DNA from: Prevotella ihumii
Lineage (GTDB): Bacteria > Bacteroidota > Bacteroidia > Bacteroidales > Bacteroidaceae
Assembly (NCBI RefSeq): GCF_900155655.1
Contig: NZ_LT706987.1
Location: 2,461,466-2,525,465, forward strand
Length of the DNA: 64,000 nucleotides
Direction of reading: 5' to 3'
Below, piece after piece: positions 33,856-41,705 of the stretch (within the stretch, counting starts at the first letter, position 1; each line of letters starts with the position of its first letter). The translations under genes and the position numbers were made by a program. The notes under the pieces are model-generated. The model did no database searches and had not been told where the DNA came from. It was given only the letters and a program-made list of their open reading frames with translations.

Positions 33856-34461
33856 TTATAGCACCTCGATGAGTTCGACAACGAATACCAAGGCTGCAAA
33901 TGGAGGGATAGAAGCACCTGCGCCACGCTCGCCATAACCCAAGTTGTAAGGGATAAAAAAGCGATACTTAGCACCCTCGCCCATCAGCTGTACACCTTCT
34001 GTCCAGCCTGGGATAACTTGGTTCAAACCAAATGTAGCAGGTTCGCCACGGTCGTATGAGCTGTCAAACTTAGTGCCGTCTACCAATGTACCTTCGTAAT
34101 GACACTTCACAGTGCTTGCTGCGCCTGGCTTCTTGCCGTTACCTTCGGTTATTACTTCGTACTGCAAACCTGAAGGCAATACCACAATGCCCTCTTTCTT
34201 AGCATTCTCTGCCAAGAAGTCTTCGCCTATTTGCTTAGCCACCTTGCCTGCTTCGGCTGCTGCAACCTGTTGTTTAGCCTCCTGTTCAGCAAAGAAATTG
34301 TTTACCAACTCTTGTGCTTCTTGGTTGCTAACTTTTGGCTCGTTGCCTGCCAACATATCCTTAATAGCCTGTGCAAAGTCGTCAATATTCAAGTTGTTTG
34401 CACCCATTCCTGCGAGTTGAGTACCAATACCGATACCCAAGGCATAGCTCAATTTGTCCAT
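33856..34461 (-). CDS. FKBP-type peptidyl-prolyl isomerase, no signal peptide (FklB-like)
   Basis: The 201-residue protein starts MDKLSYALGIGIGTQLAGMG, as in FklB-type proteins, with no export signal. It has an FKBP_N helical part (about 1-90) and a complete FKBP domain (LPSGLQYEVITEGNGKKPGA ... FDSSYDRGEPATFGLNQVI ... YGERGAGASIPPF). An in-frame ATG exists at 34497 but falls inside the TATCTTTG promoter box at 34495-34502, so 34461 is the better start. It heads the three-gene FKBP operon. Confidence 0.88.
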   Translation of the reverse strand: MDKLSYALGIGIGTQLAGMGANNLNIDDFAQAIKDMLAGNEPKVSNQEAQELVNNFFAEQEAKQQVAAAEAGKVAKQIGEDFLAENAKKEGIVVLPSGLQYEVITEGNGKKPGAASTVKCHYEGTLVDGTKFDSSYDRGEPATFGLNQVIPGWTEGVQLMGEGAKYRFFIPYNLGYGERGAGASIPPFAALVFVVELIEVL

Positions 34462-34494
34462 TATTGTTCTTTCGTTTTTTATATTATTAATGTG

Positions 34495-34502
34495 CAAAGA
34501 TA
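34495..34502 (-). promoter_or_regulatory. -7 promoter box of the FKBP operon
   Basis: The minus strand reads TATCTTTG, a perfect -7 box, 34 bp ahead of the chosen ATG. A clear TTTG at the expected -33 distance is not visible. Confidence 0.45.
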
Positions 34503-34545
34503 CTATTTTTCAAATATAATAGGGCATTTATCTAATTAAAATTAC

Positions 34546-34553
34546 TAAATTTG
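34546..34553 (+). promoter_or_regulatory. Possible -7 box of the sirtuin gene
   Basis: TAAATTTG matches TAnnTTTG and points toward the sirtuin gene, 88 bp upstream of its ATG. No good -33 box is seen. Confidence 0.35.
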
Positions 34554-34640
34554 TGGAATGTTATGCAATCGTCCATAAGGCACGCTAAGACAACCCATAA
34601 TGTGTGCCGAAAAGGGAAAGAATGAAAAGGAGACAGAAAA

Positions 34641-35339
34641 ATGAAGAAAATAGTATTTCTTACAGGTGCTGGAATGTCGGTAGAGAGTGGTTTTAAAACC
34701 TTTCGTGGCAGCGATGGGCTATGGGAAGACTATCCTGTGGAGCAAGTAGCTACACACGAGGCGTTAGAAAACGACCCAGCATTGGTTATCAACTTTTACA
34801 ATCGCTTGCGCAAAAAGCTCTTTGCTTCACAGCCCAACGAGGGACACAAACTCATCAGCGCATTGGAGAAGGATTACGATGTTACGGTTATTACACAAAA
34901 CGTAGACGACTTGCACGAGCGTGGGGGCTCATCGCACGTGATACACCTACACGGCGAACTGAAAAAGATGTGTTCGAGTGCCGATGCGTACAACCCAGAC
35001 TACATAGAAACTCTTACCGAGGACAATTGGGAGGTAATACCCGGGACGAAAGCAAAGGACGGTAGTATGCTTCGCCCCTTCATTGTATTCTTTGGCGAAG
35101 CTGTGCCAATGATAGAGGAGGCTGCACGTGAGGTGAGCCAAGCCGACCTCTTTGTCATCGTTGGCACATCGCTCAACGTCTATCCTGCCGCAGGTTTGGT
35201 GCGCTATGTGCCCATAGGTGCGCCCATCTATCTTATCGACCCCAACGAGGTGACACAAGGCAAAAAGTGTGATGTAACGGTGATACGCAAGGGGGCAACC
35301 GAAGGACTGCAAGAACTCTTTGCGTCTATTAAGCCATAA
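34641..35339 (+). CDS. Sir2-family NAD-dependent protein deacylase
   Basis: The 232-residue sirtuin has the NAD-binding start FLTGAGMSVESGFKTFRG, the catalytic-site segment TQNVDDLHERGGSSHVIHLH then GE (His in HLHG), and VGTSLNVYPAAGLV with LIDPN near the end. Sirtuins remove acyl groups from lysine using NAD+. The usual four zinc-binding cysteines after HLHG are absent: only one Cys (KMCSS) is in that region, and the lobe is short. It is similar in length to CobB but zinc-less. It is divergent from the FKBP operon. Confidence 0.9.
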   Translation: MKKIVFLTGAGMSVESGFKTFRGSDGLWEDYPVEQVATHEALENDPALVINFYNRLRKKLFASQPNEGHKLISALEKDYDVTVITQNVDDLHERGGSSHVIHLHGELKKMCSSADAYNPDYIETLTEDNWEVIPGTKAKDGSMLRPFIVFFGEAVPMIEEAAREVSQADLFVIVGTSLNVYPAAGLVRYVPIGAPIYLIDPNEVTQGKKCDVTVIRKGATEGLQELFASIKP

Positions 35340-35360
35340 AACAAGGTGAAACCCACACTT

Positions 35361-35408
35361 ATAACTCCATTCTGTTCACACGAGAACAGAATGGAGTTAT
35401 TGTATTAC
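35361..35408 (+). terminator. Terminator after the sirtuin gene
   Basis: ATAACTCCATTCTGTTC (35361-35377) pairs perfectly over 17 bp with GAACAGAATGGAGTTAT (35384-35400) with a 6-nt loop. The following TGTATTA is only moderately T-rich. Confidence 0.75.
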
Positions 35409-35604
35409 GATAATTGTCGCTTACAGAAAAATAGAACAATCAGAAACATTGATCCATCCTTCAAATCCACATTGATATCCAGCCAAGTACAGGGCGGAAC
35501 GTCTAAGTTCTACCGACGGGCTTGTCATATATTTTGATAATTCCATATTTTTAACGCTTTATAGTTTGAATATTCAACCGTGAATTCAACAAGCAAGTGC
35601 AAAT

Positions 35605-36552
35605 TTACTTAATTAGTTCGTAAAAGCACTCATATGGTGTTCTAAATTCTAATTTCTTTCTTGGTCTCATGTTAATTTTCTTTGAATACTTTGTTATTTG
35701 TTGATGACTGACATGTTCAAACGTTTCTTTTTTTGGCACGTATTGTCTAATCAGTCCGTTAGCATTTTCTATAGCCCCTTTCTGCCATGAAGCGTATGGG
35801 TCAGCAAAATAGACGGTGACACCAAGGCTTTTGCTTATCATTTCATGGCAAGCGAATTCTGTGCCGTTGTCCGTTGTAATAGACTTGACATACTCTTTGA
35901 ATGGAGATAGCAAATGTATTACAGTGCGTGCTAACTCCTTGGCATTCTTTCCCTTTTTAAGTTTTCTCATAAATAGCATATTTGTACTGCGTTCTATCAG
36001 TGTCACAATAGCACCATGATTTCCTCTTCCAACAATTGTATCCATCTCGAAGTCCCCAAAGCGTTTTCCGTCAACTTCAGTAGGTCTCTCGCTGATACTT
36101 GTTCTATTGGGTATGGATATACGTCTGCTACCAACAGGCTTGGCACGATGCTTTAGCTTGTGACGACAGTGTTTATATAGTGTTCCACCTTTTGCCTTGT
36201 CCTTACGTATCGTACGATATATGGTTTCATGGCTAATACGTTTACCTTCCTTAGCCAACACGCCAGATATTTGTTCAGGAGACCATTGTTCTGTAATAAG
36301 AAGACGTATCGCTTCATCCATAACATCCTTTTTGATTGAATGATTGCCTGGCTTTTTTCGCTTTGTGAGAGCTGCATTTGCTTGGGCAGTTTCCCAATTA
36401 TACTGTCCTTTGGTCCCACTATTACGTTTTATTTCACGAGATACTGTACTTGGACATACTTTTATCGCTTTCGCAATATCTTTTAATTTAATTCCATTTT
36501 GGAGTAGCACAGAAATTGTGTACCTTTGCTCCGAGGTTAATTGTTTGTACAT
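35605..36552 (-). CDS. IS30-family transposase
   Basis: The 315-residue protein has an N-terminal helix-turn-helix (QRYTISVLLQNGIKLKDIAK then AIKVCPSTVSREIKRNSG), the typical IS30 WSPEQISG ... SHETIYRTI region and a DDE integrase core (FGDFEMDTIVG; ITTDNGTEFACHE; AIENANGLIRQYVPK). It looks intact. The ends of the element and any short target duplication could not be placed from the sequence alone. A TAATTTTG box on the minus strand (36560-36567) immediately precedes the ATG. Confidence 0.92.
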   Translation of the reverse strand: MYKQLTSEQRYTISVLLQNGIKLKDIAKAIKVCPSTVSREIKRNSGTKGQYNWETAQANAALTKRKKPGNHSIKKDVMDEAIRLLITEQWSPEQISGVLAKEGKRISHETIYRTIRKDKAKGGTLYKHCRHKLKHRAKPVGSRRISIPNRTSISERPTEVDGKRFGDFEMDTIVGRGNHGAIVTLIERSTNMLFMRKLKKGKNAKELARTVIHLLSPFKEYVKSITTDNGTEFACHEMISKSLGVTVYFADPYASWQKGAIENANGLIRQYVPKKETFEHVSHQQITKYSKKINMRPRKKLEFRTPYECFYELIK

Positions 36553-36577
36553 AACAATGCAAAATTAATTAATCTTT

Positions 36578-36607
36578 GGGAGACAGAGGTCTCCCTTTTT
36601 TATTTTT
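36578..36607 (+). terminator. Orphan plus-strand terminator next to the IS30-type element
   Basis: GGGAGAC (36578-36584), loop AGAG, GTCTCCC (36589-36595), then a T-run. No plus-strand gene lies directly upstream, because the sirtuin has its own terminator 1.2 kb away. Confidence 0.75.
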
Positions 36608-36719
36608 TAAGCATTGCTTGTTGATTTTCCACTCATGGGGGCTGCTCGCCCCCAAACCCCTCGGTGTTTTCTGGTATAGATTATTAAGCTAAACCTACAC
36701 CTGAAATTGCAGTTCTATG

Positions 36720-36750
36720 TTGAACTTGTGAACTTTTCTTTTTATCTTTG
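36720..36750 (+). promoter_or_regulatory. Promoter of the tRNA-like RNA
   Basis: TTG, a 20-bp spacer and TATCTTTG (36743-36750) give a strong Bacteroidota promoter. The tRNA-like sequence begins 6 bp after the -7 box, about where transcription would start. Confidence 0.65.
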
Positions 36751-36755
36751 CAAAT

Positions 36756-36828
36756 GGTTGATGGTCGCATCGGTAGCGAGACTTCCCAAAAGGCAGTATA
36801 TTGCAAGGTTCGACTCCTTCGCCAACCA
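36756..36828 (+). ncRNA. tRNA-like RNA (degenerate tRNA or tRNA-derived small RNA)
   Basis: The 73-nt sequence folds as a cloverleaf: acceptor GGTTGAT/GCCAACC (one A-C mismatch), D stem TCGC/GCGA with loop ATCGGTA, anticodon stem ACTTC/GCAGT (one mismatch), a 6-nt variable loop, and T arm CAAGG-TTCGACT-CCTTC (C-C at the base). The anticodon loop CCAAAAG lacks the universal U33, so no amino acid is assigned. A strong promoter ends 6 bp before it and a strong terminator starts 2 bp after it, so it looks expressed. It could be a decayed tRNA or a tRNA-shaped regulatory RNA. Confidence 0.55.
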
Positions 36829-36829
36829 T

Positions 36830-36858
36830 TAGGGGGCTTATGCCCCCTATTTTACTTT
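36830..36858 (+). terminator. Terminator of the tRNA-like RNA
   Basis: TAGGGGGC (36830-36837), loop TTAT, GCCCCCTA (36842-36849), followed by TTTTACTTTT. A similar GC-rich hairpin without a T-run (TGGGGGC/GCCCCCA, 36636-36654) lies upstream of the promoter. Confidence 0.85.
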
Positions 36859-36988
36859 TCTGTATTGTTTACTTTTCATATTATTTCTATCTACGACGCC
36901 ATACGATACTACTCTATTATAACCTCAAATCCGCAACTAAGCCCTTGAACGTCCTTATCGCATTTACACGTCCTCTCATTAGGGTCTG

Positions 36989-37765
36989 CTAATTTACGTC
37001 TTTCATACAACCTTGTGGTGTGGGCAATACAGCCTCCATGCTGTCAAAAAAAATGCTCATAATTCTCTTTTGGAAGGTCTTCAAGCCCGATTTTTCGAAA
37101 ATGAGACAAAGAAGTCCCCTTAGGAACTTCATAATGTTCTTAGCGAAGAAGCAAGCTCCTATCCAAGTGTCAGCCGTTTGGTCAAGTTTCGCTCGGATGT
37201 CGTTGGCTCGGTAAACTCTCTTGGTTGTTTCAGATGTGCCTTCTAACCCATTTTGCTCGCCGATGGCTCTCTTCTTGTCCTCTGCGTGTGTGTCGTTCTC
37301 TTCCTTGAGAGGCCTGCCTAATGGACGGTTGTCGCAATTGATATGGCAGGACTTGATATGCTTCCTGTTCGAACATCATTTTTTGCTGTTCATACATCTT
37401 GAACGCAGCCTGAAGACATTTGTAGTCATGGCGGCTGAAGCAAGCAGGAAGTGTGCTTGACTGTTTGCCCAGGAAATTAAGAAACAGCTGGAAGTCTGCC
37501 TGCAGGCATCGTATCTGGATTAGTTTTGTCTTGTCAATGAGTTTCTTTCCCTTGCGTTTCTTCTTAATCAGTCCGATGAAGGCCTGGCGGGCTTGTTGCC
37601 GGTGCCATTGTGACTATTTATCAGACGTTTGTTGTATTCTTTCTCTATCCTTCCCCAGGGAAGGTGGTCGGCCAGCTTGACCCAACGGTTGGTTTTGCTC
37701 AATCCCGAAAGTGACTCCTGAAGTTCAAATAGGTCGTGACTGCGATATTGTGAGTAGTATTTCAT
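36989..37765 (-). pseudogene. Relic of an IS1182-type transposase with a large internal deletion and frameshifts
   Basis: The minus strand starts at 37765 with MKYYSQYRSHDLFELQESLS ... NRWVKLADHLPWGRIEKEY, the N-terminus of an IS1182-like transposase. After about 60 residues (GNKPAR) the sequence jumps to a middle-to-C-terminal part in another frame (GLIKKKRKGKKLIDKTKLIQ, IRCLQADFQLFLNFLGK). A further frameshift leads to the C-terminal NGLEGTSETTKRVYRANDIR, then AKLDQTADTWIGACFFAKNI. The catalytic centre is missing. Start and stop are the limits of recognisable homology, not a working gene. Confidence 0.8.
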
Positions 37766-38275
37766 CTCAACTCTTTAATGTTTTAACATCCAAAGGTAGT
37801 CATTTTGGGCGAATTGACTAAATTTTATACAACATAAATAGTTAATTATTAGATAGTTATAGTTAATCAGCAGACCCAAATTAATTCCGCCACGGGTTAA
37901 TCAGACAATATATACCGAAAAAGGATTCGTTTGAACATTATACAGAAAAGAGAATTATGTCGATACAAAAGAAATTGAACGAAAGACCGAGAGAAAAATT
38001 AAACTATTCTACTCCAAAATGCGAATTCTTCAAATACGTTTTATAATTTTGCACTTGCTGGTTGACTCTACGGGTTGACTCTGCGGCCTTTTATTTTATA
38101 ACACAATAGCTTAGAAATATTTTGTTCTTCCATATATTTTTTTTAACTTTGCAACGAATAATACAAACTATTTGCATCTAAAGAAAAGATGCGTAAATGA
38201 TGAATGAATTAAATAGTAACTATTAAAATAATGGACAAAAAGTCCATTACCTAATTTAACTAACAAAATTTTTAT
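37766..38275. other. Intergenic region and structured leader of the T9SS-cargo gene
   Basis: It contains AAATTAATTCCGCCACGGGT (37878-37897), a motif shared with repeat borders near 6254, 56999 and 57666, then a promoter at 38121-38151. The leader holds two small hairpins: GCATC/GATGC near 38174 and TAATGGAC/GTCCATTA at 38229-38249. No gene is seen. Confidence 0.6.
38121..38151 (+). promoter_or_regulatory. Promoter of the T9SS-cargo gene at 38276
   Basis: TTTG (38121-38124), a 19-bp spacer and TAACTTTG (38144-38151) match the Bacteroidota consensus exactly. The leader is about 120 nt long. Confidence 0.75.
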
Positions 38276-39034
38276 ATGAAGAAACTGTTACTTTTAGCTT
38301 TTACAGCTATCTTAGGAATGAGTGTGAACGCACAGGAATCATTGCTTTCAGAGCGTCCAGACGGCGTTGTTAAAGTCTACGACCGCGCAGGTAAGGGCAT
38401 CAGACTACAACAGGGAGATGGTGGCTCACTTGAAATGACCAGTCTTAATTTAGCAGATGCATCTGAATTTGAAGTTGTTTTTTTAGCCGACAACAAGACC
38501 GTTTATGTAAAAAACCCAATTGTTGCACTGCCCGAAACATTTTCTGACGTATCAGATCGTTGGGTAAAAGGAAGCATAGAAGGTAATAAAATTACCATTC
38601 CTCACAAGTCTTTAATCCTATCTATTAAAACAGACAAAGGCCAGACCCTAAATATATATATGGGATATTATGGCATCGAAAACAATCAGGCTTTTCCTTG
38701 CAGTCCAACTGTAGATGTTACCTATACTATAAATGGCGATAAAATAACGCTCGATGCACCAGGAACCGACAAAGTTTATGTATTGTCATGTATTGCAGAA
38801 GACGGTTCATGGTTTAGAATGAGCGAATACACGGGTGCTGTTTACACATTTAACCAAGAAAAAACACCAAACGATATTACATCGGTAGAGAAAGAAAATA
38901 ACGCACAAGCAATTGGCGAAACATACTACGACCTCTCTGGTCGCAAACTTTCTGAACCTACTAAGGGTGTTACTATCAAGACCATAAAGTACAGCGACGG
39001 TACGCAAAAGGTTGTAAAATCTATCAGCAAGTAA
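38276..39034 (+). CDS. Secreted protein of unknown function with T9SS-like C-terminal domain
   Basis: The 252-residue precursor has a signal peptide (MKKLLLLAFTAILGMSVNAQ) and a beta-rich body I do not recognise. The C-terminal segment YYDLSGRKLSEPTKGVTIKT then IKYSDGTQKVVKSISK has the type A T9SS sorting pattern (YD.SGRK...KG..I...DG...KV). Export to the surface is therefore likely. It is a single gene with its own promoter and terminator, flanked by IS elements on both sides. Confidence 0.7.
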   Translation: MKKLLLLAFTAILGMSVNAQESLLSERPDGVVKVYDRAGKGIRLQQGDGGSLEMTSLNLADASEFEVVFLADNKTVYVKNPIVALPETFSDVSDRWVKGSIEGNKITIPHKSLILSIKTDKGQTLNIYMGYYGIENNQAFPCSPTVDVTYTINGDKITLDAPGTDKVYVLSCIAEDGSWFRMSEYTGAVYTFNQEKTPNDITSVEKENNAQAIGETYYDLSGRKLSEPTKGVTIKTIKYSDGTQKVVKSISK

Positions 39035-39061
39035 ATAAAAACAAATTCATAAAACAAAAAC

Positions 39062-39099
39062 AAGCGGTGCACTTCTCTAAGTACACCGCTTATTTTTTT
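39062..39099 (+). terminator. Terminator after the gene at 38276
   Basis: AAGCGGTG...ACTT (39062-39074) pairs with AAGT...CACCGCTT (39079-39091) with one mismatch, followed by ATTTTTTT. Confidence 0.85.
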
Positions 39100-39352
39100 G
39101 CCATTAATCATCGAAAGAAATACACAGAGGTTCTGTTTTAACTTTCGGGTCAGTCGTAAAACCCAGTTGCCCCCTCTCCCCTCATACACATAATTTCATA
39201 AGCCTGTAAAGGAAGAAAGAAATATCCATTACTTCCCTGAACTATGCCCTGAAGGCTTTGACTTTTGCGTTGAAGAGTAAGCATCCAATATTAGCCGACT
39301 TTCACACCAACAAATAACCCTTATATGTCTGGCAGCATATAAGGGTTATTTG

Positions 39353-41161
39353 TTATTTGAAGTTTGAAGGTAGCATTTTCGTGAGTTCCTCCTCCGTCAT
39401 GTCGGGCAGGGGTCTTGAAAGAACTTCCTTCATCCATTTGTATGGCTCTATGTCTGCTTCCCTGCAACACGCCACGAAGGTATAGAAGATGGCGTTGTTC
39501 TCCGCTCCCTCATTGTTACCACAGAACAGGTAGTTCTTTCTTCCAAGCGTGATGGGTCTGATGGCCTGTTCCATAAGGTTGTTGTCTATGTTGAAGCGTC
39601 CGTCCTGCACATATCTGCCAATGCGTATCCATACGGCGAAGGCATAACGCAGTGCCTTCTCCATAGCTTCGCCTGGGGTGTACTGTTTGTGTACATCCAA
39701 CATATAGGTCTCCAAATACTTAAGAATAGGGTAAGCTTTAGCCTTTCGTTCTGTCTCCACTTCCTCGGGTGGTGCTTTCTTGTGTTTGAGGTTTTCCTCC
39801 AACTCATAAAGCGTGGCTATCGTTTCGATGATATGGGCGGCGTTCTTATCGTCAGACGCCAGATGTTCGAACTTACGTCTCACGTGTGCCATACATCCTA
39901 ACAGCACGATGCCCTGAACGTTCTCAAACCTGCTGTAGACCTCATACCCATCAGACTGTATGGCACCCTGGTAGCCCTTGAAGAGTTCATCTGCCACAGC
40001 GCCCGACCGCAACCCGTCCTTCCAATGGAAGAACACACCCTGGGAGTGCATGGCGTCACGCACGCCCCACAGGTATCCCTTGCGCGTCTTTCCCTTGCGG
40101 TCGGCAACCTGTACGCTGGTCTCGTCAACTTGAAGATAAGGACTTTGCAGGATCTGTCTTACTTGAAGTTTGTAAAGCGGATAAAGCGCATCGGCGGCAT
40201 CGTGAACCCAGCTATTGACGGTTGAGGTGGGGATGTTCACGCCCAGTTCCTTCCATCTTTCACATTGCCTATACTCGGGCTGGTGATAGGCGAACTTGGC
40301 GGTGATGATCTCGGCGAGCAGGGAAGCGTCGGCAAAACAATCCACCGCTTGCTTTTTCAAGGGGGCTTCCAGGATGTCGACCTTCGCATCCGTTGGACGG
40401 GCTTCCTTCAGGCGGCAGATGACACGATCTTCTACCCTGACATAAAAGGATGAGGGACGCAGACACAGATGCTCACTTCTGTCATGTCCGATGATGACCA
40501 TGCGCTCAGCATCATAACCCTCTGGAAATATCTCCGTCACCTGTCGCTCTATGTTCTCGGGAACATAGGAGGCGTAGGCCCTACCCTTTCTGGAAGGACG
40601 GCTCACACGGCGTGATGACCTGCGTTGTCCGGCCTGCTGTTTTATCTCCTTGATGATGGGAAGGGCTTCCACCTGAGCCAGGGAACCCTCTTTGGCCCAC
40701 TGCTCGTCAAAAAGCGTACCCGCCCAGCCGCTTGCACTCTCAGGCAGGCGTTTCTCGCTGCGCCTGCCAAATACCATGCGCTCAAGTTCAAGAATACGAC
40801 GGGACTTTCGTTCCAGCTCAGCATCCTTAATCTTAAGCTCAGCCTCCTTATCCTTGAGCTCAGCATCCTTATCCTTGAGATCAGCATCCTTATCCTTGAG
40901 CTCAGCATCCTTATCCTTGAGCTCAGCATCCTTATCCTTGAGCTCAGCATCCTTATCCTTGAGCTCAGCATCCTTATCCTTGAGCTCAGCATCCTTATCC
41001 TTGAGTTGAGTATCCTTGTTCTTAAGCTCAGCATCCTTGTTCTTGAGTTGAGTATCCTTGTTCTTAAGCTCAGCATCCCTTTGCTCAAGAAGTTTAACAA
41101 CAGCTTCCCGAGTGAGAGAATGGTAGTCAGATGTCATTGTGCAATAAGGCATATCCATCAC
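39353..41161 (-). CDS. tnpC: IS66-family transposase (TnpC) with an expanded heptad-repeat coiled coil
   Basis: The 602-residue protein has an N-terminal coiled coil of thirteen 7-residue units (mostly KDAELKD, residues about 28-118), a leucine-zipper-like link (RRILELERMVFGRRSEKRLP), the IS66 middle domain (SPYLQVDETSVQVADR and GAIQSDGYEVYSRF with the first two catalytic Asp) and the IS66 C-terminal segment (FYTFVACCREADIEPYKWMK). It appears intact. The coiled coil is much longer and more regular than usual and is encoded by 21-bp tandem repeats. Met1, Met2 or Met9 could be the start. Confidence 0.93.
   Translation of the reverse strand: MMDMPYCTMTSDYHSLTREAVVKLLEQRDAELKNKDTQLKNKDAELKNKDTQLKDKDAELKDKDAELKDKDAELKDKDAELKDKDAELKDKDADLKDKDAELKDKEAELKIKDAELERKSRRILELERMVFGRRSEKRLPESASGWAGTLFDEQWAKEGSLAQVEALPIIKEIKQQAGQRRSSRRVSRPSRKGRAYASYVPENIERQVTEIFPEGYDAERMVIIGHDRSEHLCLRPSSFYVRVEDRVICRLKEARPTDAKVDILEAPLKKQAVDCFADASLLAEIITAKFAYHQPEYRQCERWKELGVNIPTSTVNSWVHDAADALYPLYKLQVRQILQSPYLQVDETSVQVADRKGKTRKGYLWGVRDAMHSQGVFFHWKDGLRSGAVADELFKGYQGAIQSDGYEVYSRFENVQGIVLLGCMAHVRRKFEHLASDDKNAAHIIETIATLYELEENLKHKKAPPEEVETERKAKAYPILKYLETYMLDVHKQYTPGEAMEKALRYAFAVWIRIGRYVQDGRFNIDNNLMEQAIRPITLGRKNYLFCGNNEGAENNAIFYTFVACCREADIEPYKWMKEVLSRPLPDMTEEELTKMLPSNFK
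40808..41080 (-). repeat. 21-bp tandem repeat array inside tnpC
   Basis: Thirteen consecutive 21-bp units on the plus strand read variants of CTCAGCATCCTTATCCTTGA. They encode the heptads RDAELKN, KDTQLKN, KDAELKD and so on. The central units are nearly identical, so the array length is likely to vary by slippage or recombination without breaking the frame. Confidence 0.9.
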
Positions 41162-41221
41162 ATTATCAGTTCTTTATACGATGTAAAATTACAAAAAATA
41201 TCTGACACTGGCAAGAAAATA

Positions 41222-41566
41222 CTAAGATTTATTGTATCTTTTTCTTCGGTAGCAATTAGGATTTATACCTTCAATATAGAGTACCAATTCGTCCCAGCGA
41301 AGTTCATAAAATCCAGCTCTCGCCCGTATGATTTTAGGACTTAGGCAACCCTGTGCCATCTGTTTATGATACACGACAAAACCACAGCGTTCCCAGTGCA
41401 GCAATTTAATTCGGTTACGGGCTCGATTGTAGAAAACGTAGACAACACCATCAGAAGGATTGAAGTCATTGCGGCGTACCAATTGGGACAGGCGAAGAAT
41501 ACCCTGACGCATATCCACAGGAGTGCAACAAACCCGAAAAACATTTGTTTCGTTGAGTACAAACAT
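41222..41566 (-). CDS. tnpB: IS66-family accessory protein TnpB
   Basis: The 114-residue protein starts MFVLNETNVFRVCCTPVDMR and has the IS66 Orf2 pattern RQGILRLSQLV ... YVFYNRARNRIKLLHWERCG, then FVVYHKQMAQG. The frame is open to 41608, but a TACCTTTG promoter-like box at 41580-41587 (minus strand) lies within that extension. The ATG at 41566 also fits the family start and length. It lies upstream of tnpC within the same IS. Confidence 0.9.
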   Translation of the reverse strand: MFVLNETNVFRVCCTPVDMRQGILRLSQLVRRNDFNPSDGVVYVFYNRARNRIKLLHWERCGFVVYHKQMAQGCLSPKIIRARAGFYELRWDELVLYIEGINPNCYRRKRYNKS

Positions 41567-41705
41567 AAGTTTTTCGGGCAAAGGTAGTAAAGTAAGAATG
41601 TTACACAAAGGCGGCTAATATTGGATGCTTACGTTGAAGAATTCAGCATTGGCATTTGTGGCTCTGTTGACAAAGAAATTGAGTATGCTATCATAATGGT
41701 TCTTA

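Larger units (their letters stand above)
39277..41632. mobile_element. Complete IS66-family insertion sequence with 8-bp target duplication
   Basis: The 2356-bp element is bounded by inverted repeats GTAAGCATCCAATATTAGCC (39277 inward, and from 41632 inward on the other strand). GTTGAAGA occurs directly outside both ends (39269-39276 and 41633-41640) as an 8-bp target duplication. It carries tnpB and tnpC. There is no room for a separate tnpA of normal size. Confidence 0.95.

Noticed and set aside
35421-35546. 41-codon minus-strand frame between the sirtuin and the IS30-type transposase
   Set aside because: It is short, with no recognised family and no promoter. It could be a remnant of a gene but cannot be supported.
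35340-36610. IS30 element boundaries from AT-rich similarity (TGCAAATTTACTTAATTAG vs TGCAAAATTAATTAATC)
   Set aside because: These two sequences are in direct and not inverted orientation and are low-complexity, so no ends were called.
40625-41344. 239-codon plus-strand frame with Leu-Ser-Ile-Leu repeats
   Set aside because: It is the antisense reading of the 21-bp repeat array in the IS66 transposase.
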